From positions 62,001-126,000 of the forward strand of contig JARNGD010000061.1 of NCBI GenBank assembly GCA_031001845.1: a DNA stretch of 64,000 nucleotides. The letters are read 5' to 3'. Made by a program: the position numbers and the translations under genes. Origin of the DNA: Achaetomiella virescens (lineage: Eukaryota > Ascomycota > Sordariomycetes > Sordariales > Chaetomiaceae). The number at the start of each line of letters is the position of its first letter. Within the stretch, counting starts at the first letter, position 1. Below, one piece after another: positions 23,114-35,281 of this stretch. The notes below the pieces were generated by a model, which saw nothing but the letters and a program-made list of their open reading frames with translations, had not been told where the DNA came from and did no database searches.

Positions 23114-26100
23114 ATGGCTGAGAAAAACGGCACCGGGAGCGGCATCACCGTCCCCCAGGTTAATGGCAAGGCGACGTACGCTCAGAAGCACAACCTCGCG
23201 CCACACTTCATTGGCGGCAACAGGTTGGAGAATGCTCCTCCATCGAAGGTGAAGGACTTCGTGGCCAGCCACGACGGCCACACCGTCATCACAAATGTGA
23301 GCCTGCCCGGCGGAGTGAGGTTACCCCTCTGAACGCCTGCTAACCTGCCCTCTCCAGGTGCTGATCGCCAACAACGGTATCGCCGCCGTCAAGGAGATCC
23401 GCTCAGTGCGGAAATGGGCGTACGAGACTTTCGGCGACGAGCGCGCCATCAAGTTCACCGTCATGGCCACGCCAGAAGATCTCCAGGCGAACGCAGACTA
23501 CATCAGGATGGCGGACCACTATGTTGAGGTTCCTGGAGGCACAAACAACCACAACTACGCCAACGTCGAGCTCATCGTCGATGTAGCAGAGCGTATGGAC
23601 GTGCACGCTGTCTGGGCAGGCTGGTGAGTTAGAAGGCAACCGCTGGGCAGAACTGGTCACTGACAAGGGCATAGGGGACACGCATCGGAAAACCCGAAGC
23701 TTCCCGAGTCGCTAGCGGCATCGCCAAAGAAGATTGTCTTCATTGGCCCTCCCGGCTCCGCGATGCGCTCGCTCGGTGACAAGATTTCGTCCACCATTGT
23801 CGCCCAGCACGCCGATGTCCCCTGCATCCCCTGGTCCGGCACCGGCGTCAGCGAGGTTGAAATCGACGAGAAGGGGATTGTGACGGTCCCGGATTCAGTC
23901 TACATGAAGGGATGCGTACACTCATGGCAGGAGGGTCTGGAGAAGGCCAGGGAGATCGGCTTCCCCGTCATGATCAAGGCCTCAGAAGGCGGTGGTGGCA
24001 AGGGTATCCGAAAGGTGGTGAGCGAGGAGAACTTTGAGGAGCTTTATAAGGCGGCCGCCAGCGAGATTCCGGGCTCTCCCATCTTCATCATGAAGTTGGC
24101 AGATAGCGCCCGCCATCTCGAGGTGCAGCTGCTTGCCGATCAGTACGGCAACAACATCTCGCTCTTTGGCAGAGATTGCTCGGTCCAGCGGAGACACCAA
24201 AAGATCATCGAGGAGGCCCCGGTCACGATTGCCAAGCCGGCTACCTTCAAGGCCATGGAGGAGGCTGCCGTCCGTCTCGGCAAGCTCGTCGGCTATGTCT
24301 CTGCCGGTACCGTCGAGTACCTCTACTCGCACGCCGACGACAAGTTCTACTTCCTCGAGCTGAACCCCCGTCTGCAGGTCGAGCATCCCACCACCGAGAT
24401 GGTCAGCGGCGTCAACCTGCCCGCTGCCCAGCTCCAGGTTGCCATGGGTCTTCCCCTGCACCGCATCCGCGACATCAGGCTTCTGTACGGCGTCGACCCC
24501 AGGACGGCGACCGAGATCGACTTCGAGTTCAAGAACCCGGAGAGCGAGAAGACCCAGAGGCGCCCGACGCCCAAGGGTCACACCACCGCCTGCCGCATCA
24601 CTTCCGAGGATCCCGGCGAGGGCTTCAAGCCCTCGAACGGTGTGCTGCACGATCTGAACTTCCGTTCTAGTTCGAACGTCTGGGGTTACTTTTCAGTCGG
24701 CTCCGCCGGTGGTATCCACAGCTTCTCTGACTCGCAATTCGGCCACATCTTCGCCTATGGCGAGAACCGCGCCGCGTCGCGGAAGCACATGGTTGTTGCC
24801 CTGAAGGAACTCAGCATCCGCGGTGATTTCCGCACCACCGTTGAGTACCTCATCAAGCTGCTCGAGACGGAGGCGTTCGAAGAGAACACTATCACGACCG
24901 GTGGCTCGACGAGCTGATTTCCAAGAAGCTCACTGCCGAGAGACCCGACCCTATGCTGGCGGTCGTCTGCGGTGCGGTCACCAAAGCTCACATCGCGAGC
25001 GAGGCCTGTATCGCTGAGTACAAGGCTGGTCTGGAGAAGGGACAGGTGCCCGCCAAGGACATTCTCAAGACTGTGTCCCTGTCGACTTCATATACGAGGG
25101 CTTCCGCTACAAGTTCACCGTACGAGATCGAGCACCGACAGCTACCGCCTCTTCATCAACGGCTCCAAGTGCACGGTCGGTGTGCGTGCGCTGAGCGACG
25201 GCGGCCTGCTCATTCTTCTCAGCGGCCGCAGTCACAACGTCTATTGGAAGGAGGAGGTCGCCGCGACGCGCATCTCGGTCGACGGCAAGACATGCCTGCT
25301 TGAGCAGGAGAACGACCCCACCCAGCTACGGACTCCTTCGCCCGGCAAGCTCGTCAAGTACACCGTCGAGAACGGCGCTCACGTCCGCGCCGGCCAGACC
25401 TTCGCCGAAGTCGAGGTCATGAAGATGTACATGCCCCTCATTGCTCAGGAGGACGGTATCGTGCAGCTCATCAAGCAACCCGGCGCGACTCTCGAGGCCG
25501 GAGATACCTGGGTATCCTCGCTCTTGATGACCCAAGCCGTTGTCAAGCAGGCGCAGCCCTTCTTGGGTCAGCTCCCCGAGTACGGCATGCCGGTTATTGT
25601 TGGCACCAAGCCTGCCCAGAGGTTCGGCCTGCTCTACAGCAATCTGCGCAACATCCTCCTGGGCTTCGACAACCAGGTTATCATGCAGGAGAGCCTCAAG
25701 GGCCTTATCGAAGTGCTCCGCGACCCAAGCTGCCGTACAGCGAGTTCGCTGCGCAGTTCTCGGCGCTTCATGCCCGCATGCCTCAGAAGCTTGATGCCCA
25801 GCTAAGCCAGGTACTGGAGCGCGCCGCTCAGCGCCAGGCGGAGTTCCCCGCGCGTAACCTCATGAAGGTGTTCACCAAGTTCCTCGACGAGAATGTCCAG
25901 TCTAAGAGCGATGCCGACCTTCTCAACCACCCTCTCGCCGCTTACCTCGATCCTGGAGCTGTACCTCGACGGCAGAAGGTTCGTGAGCTGAACGTCATCT
26001 CTGACCTGCTGGACCAGTACGCCGAGGTGGAGCGTCTGTTCTCGGGTCGTAGGCTGCAGGACGAGGAGGTTATCTTGAGGCTGCGCGATAGCAACAAGGA

Positions 26101-29100
26101 GGATATCCAGAAGGTCGTCCAGACCGTCCTCTCTCACAGCAGGGTTGCCGCCAAGAACTCGCTGGTACTCGCAATCCTCGAGGAGTACCGTCCCAACAAG
26201 CCCAATGTCGGAAACGTTGGCAAGCACCTCCGCCCGGTCCTCCGCAAGCTGGCTGAGCTCGAGTCTCGCCAAACTGCTAAGGTCTCACTCAAGGCTCGGG
26301 AGATCCTCATCCAATGTGCTCTTCCCTCTCTCGAGGAGAGGACTGCGCAGATGGAGCACATCCTCCGCTCGTCTGTTGTGGAGTCCCGGTATGGCGAGAC
26401 CGGCTGGGATCACCGGGAGCCCAACTTGGATGTCATCAAGGAGGTCGTTGACTCAAAGTATACCGTATTTGATGTCCTCACCCTCTTCTTTGCCCATGAG
26501 GATCCTTGGGTGTCGCTGGCCGCCCTCGAGGTCTACGTCCGTCGGGCCTACCGTGCGTACATCCTCAAGAAGATTGAGTACCACACGGATGAAACCGATA
26601 CACCATCGTTCGTCTCCTGGGACTTCGCTCTCCGTAAGATCGGCGAGTCGGAGTTCGGACTGCCTGCGCAGTCGGCCGCACCGTCCTCCCCGCCACCCCC
26701 GTTGGCCACAGCTTCCAGCGCATCCACTCGATTAGTGACATGACGTATCTGAAGCAAAAGACGACCGAAGAGCCCACCCGCAAGGGTGTGATTATCCCGT
26801 GCAAGTACCTGGACGATGCCGAGGAGCTGTTGGCGCGGGCTCTCGAGACCCTCCCGGTGTCCGCCGGCTCCCGTAAGAAGAGCGCAGGCATCCTGTCCGA
26901 CCTGAATGACAAGCGCCGCCCGGGTCCGCCTGCTCGCCTCGAGAGTTCGGACGAGCTCTCTTCAGTCGTCAACATTGCCATCCGCGACGCCGAGGGCCGC
27001 AACGATGCGAGATCCTAAAGGATATTGTCCCGCTGATCGAGAACTACAAGGCCGACCTCCTTGCGCATCGTGTTCGTCGGCTGACGTTCATCTGCGGCCG
27101 GAATGACGGCTCGTATCCGGGTTACTTCACGTTCAGGGGCCCCGACATCTCGAGGATGACAGCATTCGCCACATCGAGCCATCCCTTGCCTTCCAGCTCG
27201 AGCTTCAGCGTCTCTCCAAGTTCACGATCAAACCGGTGTTCACTGAGAATAAGAACATCCACGTCTACGAGGGTATTGCCAAGGAATCCTCAGTAGACAT
27301 TGACAGGCGCTTTTTCACGCGCGCTGTCATCAGGCCCGGCAGACTCCGCGACGAGATCCCCACTGCCGAGTACCTGATCTCGGAGGCCGATCGTGTCATA
27401 AATGACATCTTCGATGCCCTCGAGATCATCGGGACCAACAACTCGGATCTCAACCACATGTTCCTCAACTTCACCCTACATTCCAGCTGGAGCCCCAGGA
27501 GGTCGAACAGTCGCTGCAGGGGTTCTTGGACCGGTTCGGTCCCCGTGGTTGGCGCCTGCGTGTGGCGCAGGTTGAGATTCGCATCATCTGCACGGACCCG
27601 GCCACGGGCCAAGCGTACCCTCTGCGCGTCATCATCACGAACACATCCGGGTATGTCATCCAGGTTGAGATGTACGCGGAGCGCAGGTCTGAGAAGGGCG
27701 AGTGGATCTTCCACTCCATCGGAGGCACTACCAAGATCGGTCGATGCACCTGCTCCCTGTGTCGACGCCGTACCCGACCAAGAACTGGCTGCAGCCCAAG
27801 CGGTACCGGGCCCATATCATGGGCACCCAGTACGTTTACGACTTCCCCGAGCTCTTCCGCCAGGCGATCCAGAACAGCTGGACAGAGGCGGTCAAGAAGC
27901 ACCCCAGTCTTGCATCGAAGCAGCCGCCGGTCGGTGAATGCATCGCCTATAACGAGCTCGTTCTGGATGATCATGGCAACTTGGCCGAGGTGTCCCGCGA
28001 GCCTGGTACCAACACTTGCGGCATGGTCGGCTGGATGATCAGCGCTCGCACGCCCGAGTACCCCAAGGGCCGCAAGTTGTCGTTATCGCCAACGACATTA
28101 CCTTTAACATCGGCTCCTTCGGCCCAAGGAGGACAACTTCTTCTTCAAGGTACAGAGCTCGCCCGCAATCTCGGCATCCGCGCATCTACCTCTCGGCAAA
28201 CTCTGGTGCACGCCTGGGTCTCGCGAGGGAGCTGATGCCCCACTTCCGCGTCGCCTGGAACGACGTCGAGAAGCCTGAAGCCGGCTTCAGGTACCTCTAC
28301 CTCGACGACGAGACCAAGCGCCGGTTTGAGAACGAGGTCATCACTGAGGAGATCACCGAAGACGGCGAGAAGCGACACAAGATCGTTACCATCGTCGGTG
28401 CCGAAGAGGCCTTGGTGTGGAGTGCTTGCGCGGCTCTGGCCTGATTGCCGGTGCCACCAGCAGGGCTTACAATGACATCTTCACTTGCACGCTCGTCACC
28501 TGCCGCTCAGTTGGTAAGTTTCCCTTTCGCAGACAGCGCATCGTGTGTGACGCAAGCTGACCCTCCCAGGTATTGGGCGCCTACCTTGTGCGCCTCGGCC
28601 AGCGTGCCGTGCAGATTGAAGGCCAGCCCATCATCCTCACTGGTGCAGGCACTCAACAACCTTCTCGGCCGTGAAGTCTACACATCTAACCTCCAGCTCG
28701 GTGGTACGCAGATCATGTACCGCAACGGTGTCTCTCCCTGACCGCCAACGACGACTTTGCTGGCATCTCCAAGATTGTTGAGTGGATGTCATTTATTCCC
28801 GACAAGCGTAACAACCGGTGCCCATCAGCCCCTCGGCCGACAACTGGGACCGTGATGTCATCTACACGCCGCCGCAGAAGCAGCCCTTCGATGTGCGGTG
28901 GATGATCGCTGGTAAGCAGGACGAGGATGGCTTCCAGCCCGGTTTGTTTGATAAGGACTCTTTCGTCGAGACCCTGGGCGGCTGGGCCCGCACCGTCGTT
29001 GTCGGCCGTGCCCGGCTTGGTGGCATCCCCATGGGTGTCATCGCCGTCGAGACGCGCTCCGTCGAGAACGTCACTCCCGCCGATCCTGCCAACCCCGATT

Positions 29101-30138
29101 CGATTGAGCAGGTTACCAACGAAGCCGGCGGTGTGTGGTACCCCAACTCGGCGTTCAAGACGGCCCAGGCCATCAACGACTTCAACAACGGCGAGCAGCT
29201 TCCGCTCATGATCCTCGCCAACTGGCGTGGCTTCTCGGGCGGCCAGCGCGACATGTACAACGAGGTTCTCAAGTACGGCTCCTTCATCGTCGATGCCCTT
29301 GTCAAGTACGAGCAGCCCGTCTTCATCTACATCCCGCCGTTTGGCGAACTGCGTGGTGGCTCGTGGGTGGTCGTCGACCCGACCATCAACCCCACTGCCA
29401 TGGAGATGTACGCCGACGTGGAGGCCCGCGGTGGCGTGCTGGAGCCCGAGGGTATCATCGGTATAAAGTACCGCAAGGACAAGCAGCTTGAGACGATGGC
29501 CCGCCTCGACCCTGTCCTTGCGGACCTCAAGAAGCAACTGGCCAAGGAGGGCCAGACTAAGGAGCAGACTGACACGCTCAGAAGCAGATGGCGGAGAGCG
29601 AGCGAGCAGCAGCTCCTACCGGTGTACGCCCAGATCAGCCTGCAGTTCGCCGACCTGCACGACCGTGCCGGCCGCATGAAGGCCAAGGCGTCATCCGCGA
29701 GGTGCTCGAGTGGCGCAACGCCCGCCGCTTCTTCTACTGGCGCGCTCGCAGAAGACTTAACGAGGAGCACATCCTGCGTCGCATAGCCGCTGCTGAAGAG
29801 TACGGTACCAAGGCCAAGACTGCGGAGGCCTTGTCCGAGAAGAGGCGCGCGCCCGCCGCCTGCGCCTCCTGGAGGCCTGGTCGGGCATCGCCAACTTCCA
29901 GACGAGTGACAAGGAGGTCGCGGCGTGGTATGAGGAGCACAGGAAACTCATTCATGACAAGGTGGAGGCGCTGAAGAGCGAGGCAATTGCGTCGGAGATG
30001 CGGGAGCTTGTGCGCGCTGGTGGAAGCGGGGCGTCGAAGGAAGAGATGGGCGCTGCGTGGAAGGGTATGAGGGATGTGCTGAGGGTGATGCCTGCTGAGG
30101 AGAGGGATGCGGTGTTGGAGTATCTTAAGAGGATTTGA
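23114..30138 (+). CDS. ACC1: Acetyl-CoA carboxylase (cytosolic, multidomain)
   Basis: Makes malonyl-CoA from acetyl-CoA, bicarbonate and ATP, the committed step of fatty-acid synthesis. Exons: 23114-23296, 23358-23623, 23675-28513, 28570-30138. Domain order: biotin carboxylase (VLIANNGIAAVKEIRSVRKW, MIKASEGGGGKGIRKV, QVEHPTTEMVSGVNLPAAQL), biotin carboxyl carrier (EVMKMYMPL, biotinylated Lys codon at 25422-25424), the ACC central region, and the carboxyltransferase (NDITFNIGSFGP, ANWRGFSGGQRDMYNEVLKY, GELRGGSWVVVDP). End-to-end length is about 2,290 residues, as in other fungi. About 20 single-base indels interrupt the frame, nearly all deletions, for example near 24901, 25073, 25120, 25733, 26690, 27013, 27158, 27474, 27743, 28076, 28126, 28413, 28648 and 29690. 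Conserved sequence resumes at once each time, so I read them as consensus errors in an essential gene. Confidence 0.95.
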
Positions 30139-31620
30139 GAGCCGGGGGCGGTAGACCGTATGAGTTGATGAGGTTGAATCAAATGGTCGCCGGAATGTTG
30201 CGGATGGGCGGAATGAAAAAGAAAGGGATGGTAATGGATTTGTTTGTTTATACAGCGGGTAGACGTTTGGGTTCTTAGGCAAGATTCAGCGTTTGAGTGT
30301 AGGGATAGAGGCGATCTGGAGACGGAGTAAAGTTAAAGGTGTTTCTGGTTTGGTCGGATTAGCGAATGCTATTGCTTGTCCACGTGCTTCTGATGAGCGT
30401 CGAGTCAGCTCCCGGTTGCGTCTCCTTTGGATCTAAGTCTCAACGTATCTGTTTCGTTGTTACTCATTGAAACTGCGACCCTCACCGCGGCCGCCTTCAA
30501 ATGGACGTTCGCACCAGAAACTGCTCAGGAACAAACTTGAAGGTGGTCTCGGATATCGCGATGTTGTAAGATTAGAGAGGAGGCGAGCTGTCAGTGATGA
30601 GACAGTTAAACATGTGGATGATGACATGGCCCAGCTGGCGATAGTACACAAGAGGACAAAATAGCGAGGAGTGTTGGAATTTAATGTATTTATGAGCCAG
30701 ATATCGTATTCAGGCATGGTTTGGCAGCTCAGGTTAAGGGGCGGAAGTCTGGAACTGAAAGGGGCTATGGAGGATCAAGGTTCGCAAATCCAAGCCTGTG
30801 CTCGTTAAATGTGGAGTTCGACTTTTGATGGAGGCTGTTTTTAGGATCAGTTTGCTGTTCATTAGGGATCTGGAAAACGAAGTTTGTGTGTCTGTGAGGT
30901 GGCCTTACTTCTTGCAAGGTTTCACTGCCAGAACTCTTGTCCGATAGATATGACTGCTTCCTCCTCCGACTTACTGGCAAGGAACTTTCATTACCCAGGC
31001 GCTTCTTGTAAAAACAACCCGGTTATCCTGTAAAGGGTGAAACAACCCTGGAAGCTTCCTTTTGCATTTGCTGGCATTGTCACTGGCGGCAGGATGGCGT
31101 TCTGCTGGAGTTGATGCCACCCATCTGATGGCGTGGATACGGATGCCGTTCGTGGCAGGTTTCGCAGATCTGAGATGGCATGTGGAGTTTGTGCTTCGTC
31201 ATTATGTTCGGCGCAGATCGGGATGCAAAGCCTGTGGTAGGAACAACAAACAAGCAGGTTTGAAGTGATAGGAGCATTGTTACAAGGTCAGCTTGAGTGC
31301 TTGGTGTGTTTCCTCAACAGTTGATAGCCATCTCTCCAGAACAGTTGATGTTGTCATAGAGTATGTCAGTCTCATCCCAGATCCAGCCCCTGGAGCGGCG
31401 TAGGACTCTGCGACGAAGCAAGACGACCACAGATTCTCACTGTACCTCTACTTGATACATGCAACACGTTAAGATGTCATCTTCCAGAGATGACAATTAA
31501 TATCGACTCCCAAATTCAGAAGCAGGATAAATACCTCGGGGCACCACTCTTCTTTTCTCTCTCTTCTGTCCCCTAAGCAGACTAGCACACTCAAACCTTC
31601 ATCTGAAAGCATCAACAACA
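30139..31620. other. Intergenic, ACC1 3' region and next promoter
   Basis: No gene seen. The last 100 bases hold AGGATAAATACC (TATA-like, near 31525) and a CTTTTCTCTCTCTTCTGTC tract leading to the ATG at 31621. Confidence 0.5.
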
Positions 31621-32004
31621 ATGAATACCACTCAGCGGAATCTCACCTCCACAGAAAGCTACCTGGCTGCTTCCAGGGGGCAACTGTCGTGCCATCCCTC
31701 AAGCTTAAATTGCAGCTCGATGAAACGACCCATGGCGACTCCGGATGTCAGCTTCCACGCATCGGCGAACCTTTTCAAGTTAGACGGCACGCCAGTAGAA
31801 GGACCGCCCCTCCAGGACACCGGAGCGCGCCGCTGGCAAGACGGAAGCCGCGTCTTTGTTGAGTTTACCATCCCAGCGACTCAGGTTCCTGCGGCTGGGA
31901 CCTACTATTATCATGTTGCAGTAAGCGGTCTCAAAATTGTGGATGACAAGGGCGGCAACCTTGTCCTTGCGGATCTCGACACAAGCACCTTTGTTGTGTA
32001 TTAG
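31621..32004 (+). CDS. Small beta-rich hypothetical protein
   Basis: The ATG at 31621 has good context (AACAACAATGAA) after a TATA-like box and a CT-rich leader. The C-terminal part reads DVSFHASANLFKLDGTPVEG, then RRWQDGSRVFVEFTIPATQ, GTYYYHVAVSGLKIVDDKGG and ends TSTFVVY. The alternating hydrophobic pattern suggests a beta sandwich. In the N-terminal part the best coding signal sits in another frame (ATVVPSLKLKLQLDETTHGD), so two compensating indels near 31678 and 31740 are likely. Length is about 127 residues, without a signal peptide or membrane segment. I do not recognise the family. Confidence 0.55.
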   Translation: MNTTQRNLTSTESYLAASRGQLSCHPSSLNCSSMKRPMATPDVSFHASANLFKLDGTPVEGPPLQDTGARRWQDGSRVFVEFTIPATQVPAAGTYYYHVAVSGLKIVDDKGGNLVLADLDTSTFVVY

Positions 32005-32663
32005 CAAGAAACCCAGGGTGCGTACAGTACTTAGAAAGGACTGAGAAGCGCTGAAACTCACTGATATCCAGTATCGAGGGCACCTACTGGCTCTGGGGGT
32101 AACAACCATGGATGGCATTGGCCGGGCCAGATCTGAGTAGCGGTGGAAAATGGCCTGTTAACCTGTTGGTCAAAGAGTTATTAGGGCGCCGAACGGGGTT
32201 TACTCCCAACTGATGCGAGTCGGACAGTTCAGCTTTGCCACGGGTTGCCCTTCTCATAATTCAGTTGGAGTGGCTTAGGAGCTCGCTAAGATTGTAAGAC
32301 AGATGTTTTGAATGTTTATAGCAAAATACGCAGGAATATACCCCATCCTTCCCCTTTCATTTTTCTGACTTACAAAGAGAAACATCACTCCCAGATTGGG
32401 TTGTCATTCCATGTTTAGTAACAAAGACTTAAGGCACCGCTCTAGAATAAAGAAATGGGTGATGAATTGAAGCAACTTGGCTAATCGGAAACACAACTGC
32501 AAGTGGAGTTGACTATAGTTGGAAGCGGAAGTCTTAAATACTGTTGCAGTACGTCTTGCTCAGGAGCTCGTTCGACAGAGGACATACCAAACTTTGGCCT
32601 GCTGGGCGAAGAGGTATGGAAGAAAAAAAATATTGCAAAAAATTATCGTCTTGACGGGAATTG
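32005..32663. other. Intergenic, 3' flank of tRNA-Lys
   Basis: No protein gene seen. On the minus strand the sequence just beyond the tRNA contains runs of six to eight T (plus-strand A runs near 32624-32642), suitable as RNA polymerase III terminators. Confidence 0.45.
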
Positions 32664-32751
32664 AGCCCGACGTGGGGGTCGAACCCACAACCTTGAGATG
32701 ACGGAGATACTCCTTAAGAGTCTCACGCTCTACCGATTGAGCTAGCCGGGC
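32664..32751 (-). tRNA. tRNA-Lys (anticodon CTT) with 15-nt intron
   Basis: Reads GCCCGGC (acceptor), TAGCTCAATCGGTAGAGC (D arm and A box), TGAGA-CTCTTAA-TCTCA (anticodon arm, loop split by an intron), GTGGGTTCGACCCCCAC (T arm and B box) and GTCGGGC. All seven acceptor pairs form, with one G-U. The intron is about 32699-32713, placed after the base 3' of the anticodon as in other nuclear tRNA introns. The discriminator base reads U, which is unusual for lysine tRNAs and could be a consensus error. Poly-T follows downstream. Confidence 0.93.
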
Positions 32752-34319
32752 AGGCTAATTGGTTCTTATTTTTGGTTCGGATTGGAAGTAATATTAATCC
32801 GATCTTTTCCGAGAATGGGTCTTAGGAAGGACTCTGTGATTCTCGCACGACGGGACACAGGGCCCAACGTTACATGTCGACCCTCCTTAAGATCCTCATC
32901 TCAAACATATAAAACCGCAAATCCCTATCTCAACCCCTCCACCCTCCCTCTACCCTCTCATTCCCACAACAACCATACCTCGAAAACCACCCACACATCC
33001 TCGCCGCCTCAATTGCCATACTCTCCTCCTGTGTCAAGCATCGAGCCTTCTATTTAAAATCACTCCAAAAGAGAAAAAAAAGAAATTAAAAAAAACTCCT
33101 CGCTCTCCGCATGCCGACGCCAGCCTTCCTTATCCCAATCGGCGCGATGCTTGCCTCCGCCTCATCCGACTCTGTCATGTGGCCTGTGTCTGGGTGGACG
33201 AGAAGGTTCATGTCGTAAAGGCCGCCGTGGGTGAGAACTGTGGGGAGGAGGAGGAGGAGGAGGGTTGGGAGAGTGGTGGTGAGGTGGTGAGGTGGTAAGC
33301 GTGGGGTGGTAAGCGTGGGGCGGAAGCGGGTGGGGAGGGAAAGGCAGAGCTGGTGAGTCCGGAGAATCGGAAAGGTAGGATAAGATGAGGGATTGGGGGT
33401 TTTAAGGGAGAGCAGGGAGGTGCAGGAGGTGGCGAAGCAGCTGGGTGGATGGGTCTGATATAACACAAGGTGGGAAGGGGGTGTGATTACCGGGCGAGGT
33501 CTGTGACGTGATGGACCGTTGCAGGTGGGTGTTGTCGGTGTTAGAGATTTCTCGCTCGTGAGTTGTAATCAGTGAATTCGTCGAGTCTCAAGAATTGAGA
33601 CTACAGGTTGTTAGTCCTTGGCTTCAGGTTTGCTAATGAAGCGCGCCCAGTCGTCGGCAACAGCGACTCAGCCGCCTACAGGCGTGCCTTGGTGTTTTAT
33701 CGGTTCCCCGACACCCTCTACTGTCTCGAGAATGAGCCACTCCCTACCAACGGTGTCATTCTTTGCAGTCTGAGCTTCCCCACCTCTAAACACGGCGCGA
33801 AGAGGACCAGAGGACGTCCTTGCCTACCCGAACTATTGCGCCTTGTTCACGCGGCCATGGCATCGGCAAGCCGAAGCGATGGATTGTCTCTGGGTGGCAG
33901 CCGCATGATCTCCCATTCCAAAGAAGCAGTCGGTTCCAATTCAGCCTCTCGGTAAGCCACGGCAGCCGCACACTTCTTGCGTGCTTTTCGGTCCTGAATC
34001 TTACCAAACCCAACTTCCGCCTGCATCTCGCGGAAGATGTCGACGTCGGCCACCATCATGACCACTCAGCGACCAGATGAGAGAGGACCACCGAGATCTC
34101 ATGCTCGGTACAGCATCGTCCGGCAGTCCCATGAACCCCATCTCCGCCGGCTCGCTGTGCGGCGAAAGGAGCTCCCGGCCGCCCGAGTTAATCTACTCCG
34201 TCGGCGGTCTGATGCCCTCGGAGACCGGGCGCCCAATGAACTCGCCGTTCCGGAGGCTCCATACCGGAATCTGGCCGCCATTAGTTAATCCTCGAGCCAG
34301 TTTGTGGAAAATGTGAGGC
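32752..34319. other. Intergenic, low-complexity and decayed sequence
   Basis: No intact gene is supported. 32885-33055 is C-rich, and 33230-33300 on the plus strand is GGA/GGT-rich. A minus-strand coding-like block at 33850-34065 (ADVDIFREMQAEVGFGKIQD) may be part of the decayed gene that includes 34320-34457. Confidence 0.4.
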
Positions 34320-34457
34320 CCGGGCAGTGTCAACGCCGTATCGACAATCGCCAACCGCCCGCTAAACCCCGTTCTTGTACTCGAGCATGATGCCCCTGCA
34401 GTAACCCGGTCAGAGTCACACAGTACATCGACCCGGACGACCTTCTCCAGCGGAGCC
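34320..34457 (-). pseudogene. Relic paralogue of the F-box-like gene at 35282-37553
   Basis: Minus-strand translation gives APLEKVVRVDVLCDS and, in a second frame, GIMLEYKNGV-stop-RAVGDCRYGVDTA. The neighbouring intact-looking gene reads APLENVVRIDVFHEP and GLLLEYANGGQRSVGDCRIG at the matching place. The Gln codon has become TAG (CAG to TAG), as repeat-induced point mutation would do. The copy lies in opposite orientation about 2.7 kb from its partner. Further minus-strand sequence to about 33850 may belong to it but could not be aligned by eye. Confidence 0.6.
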
Positions 34458-35281
34458 GACGTGTGGACGGAAACATTGCGGGGGATGGTTTCCTATCTTC
34501 AAGATCAAGAAGCTCTTCTATACATTCTTTGGGCTATACCTGCTGGCTGGGTTTGCGCTCGGCATGGACCGTCACAATCGCAACTCTCTATTTCTTCCAC
34601 CTGCGACGGTAGGTGGAGAGATCAGGCGTCCTTCGCGAGCTGTTCCATCGGCATGATTATGGGCAACCTACGCCGTATTTGGCAGTGGGATTGATATGCT
34701 CCTCTGGAACGAAGACTACGGACATGAAGAAGAGGAAGGGGAATGGATATGTTCCGGCTTCCAGGGCTGGCTGGTATTCCTTGTTGGTGAGGGACAGTAT
34801 CACATATATTTTGTGCCAAGCAAGTAGGATAACAATCGGATGAGGATCTTCTGATCAAACCGGCTTGACACACTTGAAGGTTAACAGGCCTCGAACACGG
34901 CAACGGGCGTCTCAGACGGCCATGAGTCAACCAATTCCTTACTCCCTTGACCCCCCGGCCCGGCTAATTAGGAACTACTTTGCATAGTTTGTTGGATCAC
35001 TCCGTCACTGCATCCCAGGACTAAGCACCTTCTCTGTACCTCTTTGGACTTCTTCCAACGTTGCAAGTCCCGTTCGGTTGTAGCGGGAAAGACGGCATCC
35101 ATGTGCGTGATCCCCCTGCCCGGCTTACCCCTATTTTCAGGCTGCCACCGCCAAGAAGTGGATTGGTCTGTTGGCTCAATATCACCCCGAGAACTGCCTC
35201 TTTCATATTTATCAGCCACTCAACAGCCAACCTCCAACATCCGCCATCAGAACTTGAAACCGCGCCTCTTCTGTTCCAACC
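34458..35281. other. Intergenic, upstream of F-box-like gene
   Basis: No gene is supported. It presumably contains the promoter of the gene starting at 35282. Confidence 0.4.

Noticed and set aside
23982..24650. Minus-strand open frame of 222 codons within ACC1
   Set aside because: It is a shadow of the conserved biotin carboxylase coding sequence on the plus strand.
23114..30138. ACC1 as a pseudogene
   Set aside because: All domains are full length and conserved, the breaks are single-base and mostly in short runs, and other genes in the window show the same kind of error.
31659..32118. Minus-strand frames opposite the small protein at 31621
   Set aside because: The plus strand has the TATA-like box, CT-rich leader and good start context. 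The minus frames show no protein-like features.
33086..33466. Minus-strand Pro/Thr/Leu-rich frame of 126 codons
   Set aside because: The composition comes from a GGA/GGT-rich tract. There is no motif, and no promoter or leader pattern.
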